DNA of 64,000 nucleotides, taken from NCBI RefSeq assembly GCF_001888165.1, contig NZ_CP015455.1:1668001-1732000 (forward strand), given 5' to 3'. Source of the stretch: Syntrophotalea acetylenica. GTDB lineage: Bacteria; Desulfobacterota; Desulfuromonadia; Desulfuromonadales; Syntrophotaleaceae. Every line of letters begins with the position of its first letter. Positions within the stretch are counted from its first letter, which is position 1. The translations under genes were made by a program, and so were the position numbers. The notes below the pieces were generated by a model, which saw only the letters and a program-made list of their open reading frames with translations, was not told where the DNA came from and searched no databases. Shown here piece after piece: positions 52,645 to 61,359 of the stretch.

Positions 52645-53544
52645 TTAGCTTAACCCAGAATCACCACCAACTTTTATAAGATTCAACCAATCGGAATCTT
52701 CCTTTATCCTAACTTCACTAACTATTTCTTGATTATCTTTTTTTATAAATGCAGCCTGAAGTTGGGACTTATTATCAGTGGGCTCTCCGAAAGCAACATA
52801 TGACTCAGCTATCTCTCCTTGTGAAAGAAAGATTGGAACAATTGTTTTATTAGCCGAAAACAATACACGGAGTCCCACAACCTCTAATTCCTGATTGTCA
52901 AAACCTTTACAACAAAGAGGATGTGGAAAATTAAAATCCAAAGTAAAATTATTTTGGTCTTTTCCCTCCCTTGCCATATGTTGTAAAAAACTTTCACCAA
53001 TCTCTGGTTTTTTAATCAAAAATTCGATAATGGTTTTGACGGGGAACATAATTCCTTCATTTTTATCGTAAAGTACCCAGTTGGAAGATGGAGGGAGAAG
53101 TTTAATTCCTTCACCTTCGAAAACCATGAGAAAACCATCATATTTAGCAATCAATGTTTCAATGGTCAGAATGTCAGGCCAACAAGTTCTCTCTGCCTCC
53201 TTAAGTGATAATGTCACTGCGTTATATGCTTGAGCCTTTTTCTCAGCGTTTTTTGTAAACCCTGATTTAGACACAAGCACAAGTCTGCTTGTTGGAAGGT
53301 TTTGGTGTTTCCCTATCATTTTCTCAACCCATTCAACTGTTGCAGGCCTTTTGTGATCTATACATTCAATACTCAAAAAAACCGTATAGTTAGTAACTTT
53401 TGTCTCTATCACAATGTCTACTTCACGAAGTTTCCCTGTTATAGAATCGCAAAGGAACTTTGATTCAGTAATTATCCCATTATTCTTAAACTGTTTATGC
53501 AAAAGCGTTACGACCTGTTGAAATGCATTACTTCGTTTTGGCAT
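52645..53544 (-). CDS. Restriction-endonuclease-like protein with altered active site
   Basis: The 299-residue protein has a PD-(D/E)XK-like N-terminal domain: LREVDIVIETKVTNYTVFLS, then IECIDHKRPATVEWVEKM and RLVLVSKSGFTKNAEKKA. Relatives usually read ECK at the catalytic Glu-x-Lys; here it is ECI. A nearby Lys (DHK) might substitute. The ATG at 53544 (MPKRSNAFQQ) is preferred over the frame start at 53586. It may be an inactive DNA sensor. Confidence 0.7.
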   Translation of the reverse strand: MPKRSNAFQQVVTLLHKQFKNNGIITESKFLCDSITGKLREVDIVIETKVTNYTVFLSIECIDHKRPATVEWVEKMIGKHQNLPTSRLVLVSKSGFTKNAEKKAQAYNAVTLSLKEAERTCWPDILTIETLIAKYDGFLMVFEGEGIKLLPPSSNWVLYDKNEGIMFPVKTIIEFLIKKPEIGESFLQHMAREGKDQNNFTLDFNFPHPLCCKGFDNQELEVVGLRVLFSANKTIVPIFLSQGEIAESYVAFGEPTDNKSQLQAAFIKKDNQEIVSEVRIKEDSDWLNLIKVGGDSGLS

Positions 53545-53588
53545 AAAAACATCCCTGAATTCTCCACTTGGGAGTCTGTTGAGCACAA

Positions 53589-53632
53589 AAAAAACCGCCA
53601 GCTAGCATAACGCTAGTATAGACGGCTAGTTC
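53589..53632 (-). terminator. Terminator or attenuator before the nuclease-like gene
   Basis: On the minus strand a small stem CTAGC/GCTAG lies inside weaker outer pairing (GCC/GGC), followed by GGTTTTTTTTG. It lies about 45 bp upstream of the chosen start. Confidence 0.6.
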
Positions 53633-54090
53633 CCCAAAATTGATGTATACCATCTAAGCGCATCATTCCCACCTCCCACAAGGCCAGAAAATTAACCTAT
53701 TTCAATCTAGTCGAGAATGAAATGCTCGTCAAGCAAAAGACAGAATAATTATTTATTCATTTTATCTTGCCTATAAAATATAATTTGGACTGTTAATCTC
53801 TAGACTTTCCCGATGGACAAAATGATGGTGGGAAGAAGCCTAAGTGGGAATGATGGATAGTTGGCCTAAGGTCTAATTGTAGCATCATATCCCGTGTATC
53901 CAGATCGTCTAAAATGCTTCTCGCCGTTCGGCCCGACCCGCAAAAATTTCGAGCGAAACCTCCAGATACAAAACGGGAGACATTTTTCTTTATTTTTCAA
54001 TATGTTACGAACTTTTCGTACTAGTAATCCAGAGCAAGGCAGGTACACACACTAGAATAATCAATAGGTAATCACACTCTAGAATCCTAC
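53633..54090. other. Gene-free stretch downstream of the polymerase-like gene
   Basis: I see no credible gene, repeat or RNA here. It lies between the stop of the polymerase-like gene and the terminator or attenuator hairpin. Confidence 0.5.
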
Positions 54091-55689
54091 CTAATGAACG
54101 ATTAACTCTCTTCTCGGTACAATCCTCATAGAAGGAACTTCAGGTTCCTTCTCTATAGGTATAGATACATACTTAGCTATCTCTCCGTTATGGTCATAAT
54201 TCATAATCCTGTTAACAAGCCTAGAGTCATTTATGCTAGTCAAGTCAACCATGAAGTCGTCAGAGTAGACTCCTAGTGCTTCGTTAGTGCTGTGTTCCTC
54301 ATATGTGATATTGACTCTTGGAACCCTGCTAGGTCGAGCCCTCTTTATGGGGCTCTCGCTTTCTCTGTAAAAACGGATTGCCCTCTCAAGGCTGAAACCA
54401 CAATGTCTGGAAAATGCCTCTCTCATAGATGAAATCAGGCTATCTTCATGGATCTTAGGGCAAATAAAACTATCGTGAACTGATAGCACTGGTATGTCTT
54501 GCTCTGTCATCTTCCTTAGGACATATTCCGCTATTTTTGCGTCAGTGTTCATTAATGCATGTCCTACCCCTTTGAAGAAGTGATGTGCTATTGGGCTATG
54601 GTAGTTTTTGAAATGCTTGATAGCCTCATCCAAATTCGGCTTTTCGGATGGGAACTTATAAGGTGTCTTATTGAATTTCCGGTTTATAGCCTTCTTAGCT
54701 AAACCATCATTTTTGGCATTGAGGGCTGCCAAAAGGAGAACCTTAAAGAAGTTTCGATATTCTCTGGTGATATCATACTCAGGCAACTGATAAGCGTCTT
54801 TCCCTAAGCAATTGAAGTCGATCCCCTCTTTGGCGTACAGCAGGTTGATATGAATGCCCGAATAATCACATTCTACAACCTTCATATTATTGATAATTAT
54901 CTTGAGCCTTAGCTCACTTGGGATACCTTGCCACCAACCTCCATAAAAACGTCCACCATGGATAAGGGTCTTCTTCCCGTTATTGAAGACCCGATAGCAA
55001 TGCTTGCGCGACAGGTCTACCCACATAGACTCCTTTGCCTTGTAGTCTCCTGCATCAAGGTCTATATAGGTGCCTTCCAACAACTCGTTATAGCGCTTGA
55101 GGAATTTGCGTTTACCATCTGCATCATTATGGTTTGTGTCCTTATAGTCGATTGGGATCTTATCGGTATCCTTGAGGATGACAACCTCCTCTTGAGGATG
55201 TCTCCTTATCACGCTATCCGTAAACCCATATTCACTCTCTAGCAAGTCTGCAAATGATCCACGTAACCTAGCCCTGGAACACTTGCCCTTCTCGACAACG
55301 ACACCACGAAAATAAAAACCTATCTTATGCTCTATGTGGTCGAGTGATATCAGGTGGTCAACACTCCTTGTCAAACCAGTCCAAGATATATCGTTTTTAT
55401 TATATTTCCGACACAGGCAATATCGATCTTTGCCCCTCATGTAGGCAAGCCACTTTGTTTCATCCATCAGCCAGCACCTATAGAGGTTTAGCAACAAAAC
55501 CATCATACAAGTACGGTTCAGCGTTTTGTGTCCCTTCAACCCTGATACAAGATCCTCAGAGGCTCTAAGCACACTAGGGTCATCAGTCCACAGGTTAAAA
55601 TCTATCCGTGAAAAGTTCTCATAACCAGGATCGCCATCATCCTCTTCAGAGACCTCTTCCCAGGTCAATTGCGACTTATCATCCATCAT
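54091..55689 (-). CDS. Family A DNA polymerase-like protein
   Basis: The 532-residue protein has a palm-like region resembling family A polymerases: motif A KVVECDYSGIHINLLYAKEG and motif C DIPVLSVHDSFICPKI. Between them lies a helical region with a Lys/Arg-rich segment (ITREYRNFFKVLLLAALNAK). It lacks recognisable exonuclease domains. Similar proteins occur in other integrative elements, so it may act in element replication. Activity is inferred. The second ATG (55686) has the better-spaced ribosome binding site. Confidence 0.7.
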   Translation of the reverse strand: MMDDKSQLTWEEVSEEDDGDPGYENFSRIDFNLWTDDPSVLRASEDLVSGLKGHKTLNRTCMMVLLLNLYRCWLMDETKWLAYMRGKDRYCLCRKYNKNDISWTGLTRSVDHLISLDHIEHKIGFYFRGVVVEKGKCSRARLRGSFADLLESEYGFTDSVIRRHPQEEVVILKDTDKIPIDYKDTNHNDADGKRKFLKRYNELLEGTYIDLDAGDYKAKESMWVDLSRKHCYRVFNNGKKTLIHGGRFYGGWWQGIPSELRLKIIINNMKVVECDYSGIHINLLYAKEGIDFNCLGKDAYQLPEYDITREYRNFFKVLLLAALNAKNDGLAKKAINRKFNKTPYKFPSEKPNLDEAIKHFKNYHSPIAHHFFKGVGHALMNTDAKIAEYVLRKMTEQDIPVLSVHDSFICPKIHEDSLISSMREAFSRHCGFSLERAIRFYRESESPIKRARPSRVPRVNITYEEHSTNEALGVYSDDFMVDLTSINDSRLVNRIMNYDHNGEIAKYVSIPIEKEPEVPSMRIVPRRELIVH

Positions 55690-55705
55690 ATACCTTCACC
55701 CAAAT

Positions 55706-55730
55706 GGACCCTTGGGGTAGAAAATAGTCA
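55706..55730 (-). promoter_or_regulatory. Conserved promoter-region motif, copy 2
   Basis: The motif ggggtagaaaatagtca, with preceding ggacccttgggg forming a dyad, matches the copy at 51954-51977. It lies 17-41 bp upstream of the polymerase-like gene start, a position suited to an operator. Confidence 0.55.
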
Positions 55731-56065
55731 TTACGTGGAGCCTCTTTATCCTCTTCACCAGGCCATTCACCGAGCACATCCTATTGGCAATCCATATAAG
55801 ACATGCTCAAAAATTCCCTCTCATAGCGGTTGTGGCCTTGGTAACAGTGGGAAGTGTTTAGAGGCCTTCACGCAACCAAGGAACCGAACAACTGAAACAA
55901 TAGCCCTCTATCCCGCTAAAACAGCATAGATACAGGTCTGAGGCAGTCATTTTTCAAGCTAAAGAGACTGAAACAAATGCCTTATAACCTGTTGTTTTTA
56001 CACAGGTCTTTCTTTCCTCAAAAAACACATTTCAAACTATCCATCCTAGTATCTTAAGGCAGACA

Positions 56066-56095
56066 ACCCCAGAGAGTTAATGCTCTGGGGCTGCC
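56066..56095 (-). terminator. Terminator after the coiled-coil protein gene
   Basis: CCCCAGAG and CTCTGGGG arms flank an 8-nt loop just past the stop of the 158-residue gene. The following tract (TTGTC on the minus strand) is short, so strength is uncertain. Confidence 0.65.
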
Positions 56096-56109
56096 GAGAA
56101 CCACTTCAC

Positions 56110-56586
56110 TTAATCTTGCTCCTCCATCGTGCTTGAATCTTCCTCCTCTTCATCAGTGCTTGAAGGAACCTCCTTCTTATCCTTCATGGCAGCACTTTCA
56201 GAAATCATTTCGACCGTGATATTTTGAACTCCTTCAGTCACAAGACCCTGATATGTCTTAAGCTCTTCCTCGCTTACCTTGGTTTTCTTGCCTTCATCGG
56301 TAAGAGGCGCCTTCAGGTCATACACGTTCAGGTAATCCAACACATCGCGGGTAGGAGCAATTACTTCATGATTCGGAGTCCGGCGAAGAACCAGGGTGTT
56401 TCGGGTAGGGAGAAAACGTTTACTCTCTTTTTTCCGTTCTTCCTTTAGGGCCTCTTCTTCCTGGCGAAGCTCTTCAGCAAGACGATACGCACGGTTCTCT
56501 TCTTCCAGCTTCTCCAGCTTTTTAGCCAGTTCAATAATTTCTTCTTGTGACATATTCGTGAAATCTACATTGCTTTGAATATTCAT
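56110..56586 (-). CDS. Hypothetical coiled-coil protein
   Basis: This 158-residue highly charged protein has an N-terminal coiled coil (EEIIELAKKLEKLEEENRAY), a short globular middle (APTRDVLDYLNVYDLKAPLT) and an acidic tail (SSTDEEEEDSSTMEEQD). The family is not recognised. It lies between the integrase pair and the polymerase-like gene. Confidence 0.7.
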   Translation of the reverse strand: MNIQSNVDFTNMSQEEIIELAKKLEKLEEENRAYRLAEELRQEEEALKEERKKESKRFLPTRNTLVLRRTPNHEVIAPTRDVLDYLNVYDLKAPLTDEGKKTKVSEEELKTYQGLVTEGVQNITVEMISESAAMKDKKEVPSSTDEEEEDSSTMEEQD

Positions 56587-56844
56587 TTTGCTTTCTCCAT
56601 TGTTTAGTATTAATTTCCTAAAAAGTATTCCTACGCAAAAACTACATGCTCCAGCAATGTCATGGCGGGTCTCTCATCTATGCACCTCCTCAATCAGAAT
56701 GTGAGGCAAACATAGAATAGATTTATACGTAAATCCATGTAGTTAGAAGCGTTCCGGAAGGCATCCGGAACGCTTTAGGGGGCTTCTTTAAAGATATTTT
56801 TTTGATTTTTTTGAAGATTTATTACGGAAAGGAGTACTGGTGGG

Positions 56845-57654
56845 TTAATCGTTGGCAGGGATGTGCAGAGGACATCTGTTTATCTCACCACCATGCTTGG
56901 CCTTGTCATAGATCCATTCATCTTTACCGGAAGCGATATAAAACTCTCTGATAGTCTTTAGCAAAACTTGCATTGACAGGCCTAACACCTTCTCTTTTTT
57001 TTCACCGGCTGTCGCATCCAGAAAATGAGAACAGACATGCTCCCTCATGACATTATGCCAACAAGTGCATCCTTGAGCCCATTGACTAGCAATATATTCT
57101 CGTATTTCGTCTTTGGATGATTCATTTCTCCCACTAGCTAAAGCAGCAGCCATATCCTTTTTATCCATGGGTTGTTTCACCACCCTGACATATCGCTCTG
57201 GTGCACTGGCATGACCAGCTAAAAAGCCCTGAAAGGTCTTAAGGTCAAAAGTCAGTTCACCAGCACCAACAGCTTTAGATATACACTCCAGCAGCTCAGA
57301 AGGTACTATGTTGCATCTACACATATATTCATCAACTGTCGCACCAGGCTCTGCCGGATCATTCAGTTCACCCTTCTTAAGGGCATTCGCATAGGGCAAA
57401 TCACCACTTTCCATATACTTCCATAAAAATTCAAACCACTTTTCCCAGGTCTTGTGAAAAACCTTATCCAAGCCTTCAAGAGTCTCAAGGTTAGCTCGCC
57501 TATCAAACTCATAATGCTCCTGAGAGTCACCAAACACACCTGACACTTCCATCTCGAAAGAGGTCAGCAAAACCCGAGCATCTTCAGTAGTCCAGGAAAA
57601 ACACCGGCCCATTAATTCATAATCTTCTTTAGCAAGCCTTTGAAACTCAAACAC
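56845..57654 (-). CDS. Hypothetical protein coupled to the integrase gene
   Basis: This 269-residue protein has several Cys/His clusters (EYMCRCNIVPSELLECISK, then GCTCWHNVMREHVCSHFL, and RCPLH at the end), which may bind zinc. The family is not recognised. Its start overlaps the integrase stop by 8 bp, so the two are co-translated. An excisionase or integration cofactor is possible but unproven. Confidence 0.7.
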   Translation of the reverse strand: MFEFQRLAKEDYELMGRCFSWTTEDARVLLTSFEMEVSGVFGDSQEHYEFDRRANLETLEGLDKVFHKTWEKWFEFLWKYMESGDLPYANALKKGELNDPAEPGATVDEYMCRCNIVPSELLECISKAVGAGELTFDLKTFQGFLAGHASAPERYVRVVKQPMDKKDMAAALASGRNESSKDEIREYIASQWAQGCTCWHNVMREHVCSHFLDATAGEKKEKVLGLSMQVLLKTIREFYIASGKDEWIYDKAKHGGEINRCPLHIPAND

Positions 57655-58933
57655 TTATACCCTCCTTGAAATAATCCAAATGTTTCAACGCCTCCAACAA
57701 AACACCTGGTCTAAATCTCTTACCGTACCTACCAGTAGTAATACTCCCATTAGCATGCCCAAGTATCTCTGCAATAACACCTTCAGGTACGCCTTTTTGC
57801 TTTAGGGTATCAGCTACGGTATGTCGGAAAGAATGGAAGACTTTTTTAGGGTCCTTGGTGATATGTTTGCGGTTGAATCTCTGATACCACTTACTGAAAT
57901 CATGTCCATACCCATCACGCTTGCTACCTAAAGTCATCCATAGTCTAGGAATCCCAGCAGCCTTCATTTCCTCCACATGGTCTAATAAACCTAAGCGTAC
58001 CAGCTCCGGATGCAGCGGGACCACTCTTCTACTAGCCCTGTTCTTCAGTCGCTTATCAGCATCATCATTGATATCAAAATACCAGATATCTTCCAACTGT
58101 TTAATATCATTAACATAAAGCTGACAAATTTCACTTAACCGTGCACCACTGTACATGGATATCAACGGGACAAAATACCGCTCAGGAGCTTCTTTCTTAA
58201 CTTTTCCTAGGGAATGTATAAGTTTCTTAAGATCGTCTTTTGTATAGGCTTTGCGCTCTTCTTCAGCCTTGGCTTCTATAGGGGTAGTCAGACCTTGTGC
58301 AGGATTCCACTGCATGTACTCCTGTCTAATGCACCAGATAAACAGTGAGCTTACCCGCCCCACATATTTGTTAACAGTCCTCTGCCCCATCGTCCGGTGA
58401 ATATCTTTCTCCAACACCGTAGCAATAGAAAGATCCCGATATTCACCACTCTTTTTAAGATTCGCAGGCAATCTCTGCAGCTTACTCAGATACTCCACCA
58501 TTACACCACGATCAATGGTATTCAGTGGACGATTTCCAAGAATTTCAAGCGCAAGTGATAAGGCACTTTCAACTTCCTGTTTAGTCTTCTCGGTCCACTT
58601 ACCAAGGACAACATGTTCCTTCACATAGGCTTCTATACCCTCTTGTAGCAATTTAGGCCTCTCAGCCTTAACCAGTCTTGTCTTTCGGATCGGAAATACT
58701 TTTTCTATTAGTTGGACTACCTGATGGTCATCAAGCAAACCAGACCTTATCTGACCAAACAGATACTCAGCAGACGAAGCAAGCACCTTCCCTCTGCTCT
58801 TAGCCAGGGAAACATTTGTTGTCTTTAGGGATTTTTGAATCTCAGGATATCCAAAATGATGCAACAGATCACTTGGAACACGGATACGAAAGTAGAAATA
58901 CCCGTTGAGACATCTAAGGTGAGATAAAGACAT
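57647..58933 (-). CDS. Tyrosine integrase of the ssrA element
   Basis: This 428-residue site-specific integrase has the N-terminal DUF6538-like segment (LRCLNGYFYFRIRVPSDLLH), a core-binding domain and a catalytic domain. The catalytic residues appear in YSGARLSEICQLYVNDI (Arg), VFHSFRHTVADTLKQ (His, Arg) and LGHANGSITTGRYGKRF (Tyr). It lies about 100 bp from the right att site and is oriented away from ssrA, the usual arrangement. It presumably recombines the 67-bp ssrA sequence. Confidence 0.94.
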   Translation of the reverse strand: MSLSHLRCLNGYFYFRIRVPSDLLHHFGYPEIQKSLKTTNVSLAKSRGKVLASSAEYLFGQIRSGLLDDHQVVQLIEKVFPIRKTRLVKAERPKLLQEGIEAYVKEHVVLGKWTEKTKQEVESALSLALEILGNRPLNTIDRGVMVEYLSKLQRLPANLKKSGEYRDLSIATVLEKDIHRTMGQRTVNKYVGRVSSLFIWCIRQEYMQWNPAQGLTTPIEAKAEEERKAYTKDDLKKLIHSLGKVKKEAPERYFVPLISMYSGARLSEICQLYVNDIKQLEDIWYFDINDDADKRLKNRASRRVVPLHPELVRLGLLDHVEEMKAAGIPRLWMTLGSKRDGYGHDFSKWYQRFNRKHITKDPKKVFHSFRHTVADTLKQKGVPEGVIAEILGHANGSITTGRYGKRFRPGVLLEALKHLDYFKEGISV

Positions 58934-58946
58934 AAAGCCGATCTCC

Positions 58947-58967
58947 TGTGGTAAAAACGGTGGTAAA
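58947..58967 (+). promoter_or_regulatory. Putative integrase arm-type sites, right end
   Basis: TGTGGTAAAAA (58947) and GGTGGTAAA (58959) repeat with a 12-bp period, in the same orientation as the pair at 33136-33158. They lie between the integrase start and attR, so integrase bound here could also repress its own gene. Confidence 0.6.
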
Positions 58968-58994
58968 CCACAAGAAATCGGCTCTATAATGTTG

Positions 58995-59022
58995 AATAAC
59001 CTATTGTATTTATTAGGTTATT
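58995..59022. terminator. Element-borne hairpin next to ssrA
   Basis: AATAACCTA and TAGGTTATT form a perfect 9-bp stem 8 bp past the ssrA 3' end. It lacks a T-tract, so it may be a weak replacement terminator or a recombination feature. Confidence 0.45.
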
Positions 59023-59029
59023 AAGTAAA

Positions 59030-59096
59030 TGGTGGAGGTGGCGGGAATCGAACCCGCGTCCGAAAATCTTTCACATAAGGCTTCTACATGCGTAGT
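59030..59096 (-). repeat. Right attachment site (67-bp direct repeat)
   Basis: This copy is identical to 33000-33066 and forms the 3' end of the intact ssrA. It is contributed by the element and restores a functional tmRNA. Confidence 0.95.
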
Positions 59097-59387
59097 CGGT
59101 GTTTTGAATTTAACCGGATACAACTCCCATCGACAGGATGTGTATCAGGCGAGTTCGCTTAAGTTTCGCTCTTGCGCCGCAAACACTCGCTCAAGCTAGC
59201 CTACTTAATTGACGTCTTTAAGCCCCGCGCAGGCATCGGAACTCAAGACGAGGCAGCAATTAAGCTGCCAGTGCGTACGAAACGTCAGTATCGGCGTTTG
59301 TATTTGTGCCAGTTTTTTATCGAGGCCAACTGGCGTCCCCGGCATGCCACCTTCGCTTCCAATCCCCGTCGAAACCGTGTCACCCCC
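59030..59387 (-). ncRNA. ssrA: tmRNA
   Basis: The transfer-messenger RNA rescues stalled ribosomes with SmpB. The 5' end GGGGGUGACACGG pairs with the 3' CACCUCC before ACCA, closing the tRNA-like domain. The T-arm reads GCGGGTTCGATTCCCGC. The predicted tag starts at a GCC codon and reads ADTDVSYALAA before UAA. Length is about 358 nt. smpB lies upstream on the same strand. The 3' end is the element attachment site. Confidence 0.95.
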
Positions 59388-59494
59388 ATTTTAATATGTT
59401 TTGAGTGCTGAGTACCGGGACTCAACAGATAAAATATCCGTTTGTTTTCCCAGCAAAGCCATTATCGCACGACTGGACGAAAAAGCCAAGGCGC

Positions 59495-59947
59495 TTAGTG
59501 CCGGTCGCGGATGGCGCGGGCCATTTCGCGATCGGCTTCCTTGCTTTTGAGGGTTTCGCGTTTGTCGTGCAGTTTTTTGCCACGGGCCACGCCGATTTCG
59601 AGTTTGACCTTGCCGTCTTTGAAATAGAGCTTGGTGGGCACCAGGGACAGGCCCTTTTCGTCGACTTTGCGGGCCAACTTGTCGAGTTCGGCACGATGGA
59701 CCAGCAGTTTGCGTACCCTGGTCGGATCGGGATTTTCACGATTGCCGAATTCGTAGGGGCTGATGTGCAGGTTGTTGACATACAGCTCCCCGCCCATGAT
59801 CCGGCAGAAGGCGTCCTTGAGATTGGCCTTGCCCAGCCGTAGGGATTTGACTTCGGTGCCGAGCAGCACCATGCCGGCTTCGAGAACTTCGTCAATGAAG
59901 TAGTCGTGGTAGGCCTTTTTGTTGGTTGCGATAATTTTAATGCCCAT
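59495..59947 (-). CDS. smpB: SsrA-binding protein SmpB
   Basis: SmpB binds tmRNA and delivers it to stalled ribosomes. The 150-residue protein has the family pattern [40 protein letters not shown], and the C-terminal [20 protein letters not shown]. The ATG at 59947 is the conserved start. The gene directly precedes ssrA and follows rseC (4-bp gap). Confidence 0.96.
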   Translation of the reverse strand: MGIKIIATNKKAYHDYFIDEVLEAGMVLLGTEVKSLRLGKANLKDAFCRIMGGELYVNNLHISPYEFGNRENPDPTRVRKLLVHRAELDKLARKVDEKGLSLVPTKLYFKDGKVKLEIGVARGKKLHDKRETLKSKEADREMARAIRDRH

Positions 59948-59951
59948 CGTA

Positions 59952-60407
59952 TTATCTGCCGCACTCCTCGGCGGGAAGTATTTCGGTGATTTCCGGCATG
60001 AAGGTGCCACGGGGTATAACGCGACTGCCGATGCGGATTGTAAAAAAAGAGCCCACCATGAATGTTATGCCGAGAATCGCAGCCAGCAGGTTGCGATCGA
60101 TCTGCAGGGCATATCGTGTACCGAGCCATTCACCGAGCACCGCGCCACCGATCAGCGCCAGCAAGGGAACAACGTAGAGCAGGAACGAGGCCAGCAGAAA
60201 CTGCTCCGGACGACACCCCAGGCGCACCTTGTCGCCAATCGCGGCGCCGAGCACATTATGCGATTCCACCAGCATGGAACGGCCGTCGTCGCCAAGCTGG
60301 CACAGCCCCATGGCGGCACAGCTCGCGCAAAAGGTACTTTTGCGGCACAACACCATGGCCACATGGCAGCCCTTGAGCTCTATGACGGTGCCCTCTTCCT
60401 GCATCAT
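59952..60407 (-). CDS. rseC: SoxR-reducing system/RseC-MucC family protein
   Basis: This 151-residue membrane protein has an N-terminal Cys cluster ([13 protein letters not shown]) that can hold an Fe-S centre, and two helices ([20 protein letters not shown] and [18 protein letters not shown]). Relatives act with Rnf complexes or sigma-E regulation. Its stop lies 4 bp from smpB. Confidence 0.9.
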   Translation of the reverse strand: MMQEEGTVIELKGCHVAMVLCRKSTFCASCAAMGLCQLGDDGRSMLVESHNVLGAAIGDKVRLGCRPEQFLLASFLLYVVPLLALIGGAVLGEWLGTRYALQIDRNLLAAILGITFMVGSFFTIRIGSRVIPRGTFMPEITEILPAEECGR

Positions 60408-60621
60408 GGCAGCATCCTCGTTTTCATCCGGAAACGGCCCTTTTCCGCCGTGGCGGCGTCAATCCGCAGGCTTGCTTGTGCGGCGTACCGATGTACGCCT
60501 CCGCGCAACCCCTTGATTTCCTTGCCACAACGAAAAATTGTTCGTTTCCCATATGAAAACTACGCTGTGTCCATCCGTAGTTTCCGGATGGGCACATCCT
60601 CGTTTTGCAGCCGGATTGCCG
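60408..60621. other. Intergenic region with dispersed repeats
   Basis: No gene is seen. It contains the palindromic repeat copy (60553-60595) and two copies of catcctcgtttt (near 60413 and 60596). A related catcctcgttt lies before panC. Confidence 0.55.
60553..60595. repeat. Dispersed REP-like palindromic repeat, copy 2
   Basis: atgaaaactacgctg is followed by ccatccg-tagttt-ccggatgg. This is an inverted copy of the repeat at 3414-3454, with tagtttccggatgggcac also matching the fragment at 3163-3179. Confidence 0.6.
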
Positions 60622-61323
60622 TTACGGTACTTCGCCATTGGGCGGAAAGGTGCCCGCATTGCTGCCGGCGGCAGGCCCTCCCCTGAATCTGTCAGGCGGC
60701 GTCACCATACCGCCGGAGACAATCAGCTTGAAAGCTTCCTCCACCGACATGGCCAGAACCCTCGCATCTTCTTCGGGGATCAGCACGTAGTATCCGGAGG
60801 TCGGGTTGGGCGTGGTGGGTACAAACACGTTGATGACCCGACGCTCGGTGATGCGTTGCAGCTCGCCTTCGCTGACGCCGGTGACGAATCCGATCGACCA
60901 GATGCCCCGCCGGGGATATTCGATCAGCACCACCTTGCGAAAACCCTGCCGGTCGCTGCTGAGGACCGTGTCGGCCACCTGTTTAAACAGGGTATAAATA
61001 CCCTTTACCAGAGGAATCCGGCAAACCAGCTTTTCCGAAGCCTGCACCAGCTTGTGCCCGAAATAATTGGTTACCAGAATGCCGGCCAGCAGAATAAGCA
61101 AAAAGGTCAGCACCAAACCCAGGCCAGGTACGGGAAACCCGAAAAGCTGTTCCGGCTGCCACCGGTAAGGCAACTTGCGCACCAGCAGCCCATCCATCAG
61201 GCTGACAATCCACCTTACCACGACGATGGTCAGGCCACCCGGCACCATCACCAGCAGGCCGGCAAAGAAATAACGCCGAAGCTTCTTTCGCAAAAAACGC
61301 TTGAGCACCGAGGCGCGAAGCAT
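60622..61323 (-). CDS. DUF502 family membrane protein
   Basis: This 233-residue protein has two N-terminal helices (FFAGLLVMVPGGLTIVVVRW and GLVLTFLLILLAGILVTNYF), then the family segments RIPLVKGIYTLFKQVADTVL and FVPTTPNPTSGYYVLIPEED. Function is unknown; it may be involved in envelope stress or transport. It lies 36 bp after the amidohydrolase gene. Confidence 0.9.
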   Translation of the reverse strand: MLRASVLKRFLRKKLRRYFFAGLLVMVPGGLTIVVVRWIVSLMDGLLVRKLPYRWQPEQLFGFPVPGLGLVLTFLLILLAGILVTNYFGHKLVQASEKLVCRIPLVKGIYTLFKQVADTVLSSDRQGFRKVVLIEYPRRGIWSIGFVTGVSEGELQRITERRVINVFVPTTPNPTSGYYVLIPEEDARVLAMSVEEAFKLIVSGGMVTPPDRFRGGPAAGSNAGTFPPNGEVP

Positions 61324-61359
61324 GCTGGTATCCTTCAGATGTTGTTTCGGGAAAAGAGA

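Larger units (their letters stand above)
55690..56109. other. Intergenic region upstream of the polymerase-like gene
   Basis: No gene is convincing. It holds the motif at 55706-55730 and the terminator at 56066-56095. Confidence 0.5.
33000..59096. mobile_element. Integrative element in ssrA (about 26 kb)
   Basis: The region is flanked by perfect 67-bp direct repeats made of the 3' end of the tmRNA gene. A tyrosine integrase gene lies next to the intact ssrA. Contents differ from the flanks: lower GC by eye, two tyrosine recombinases, RadC-like and ArdC-like proteins, a polymerase-like protein and many nuclease genes. No relaxase, coupling protein or type IV secretion gene is visible. It is therefore a genomic island or mobilisable element rather than a complete conjugative one. 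Confidence 0.93.

Noticed and set aside
55669-55929. Plus-strand frame of 86 codons upstream of the polymerase-like gene
   Set aside because: It has no ribosome binding site or family features and covers the conserved motif at 55706-55730.
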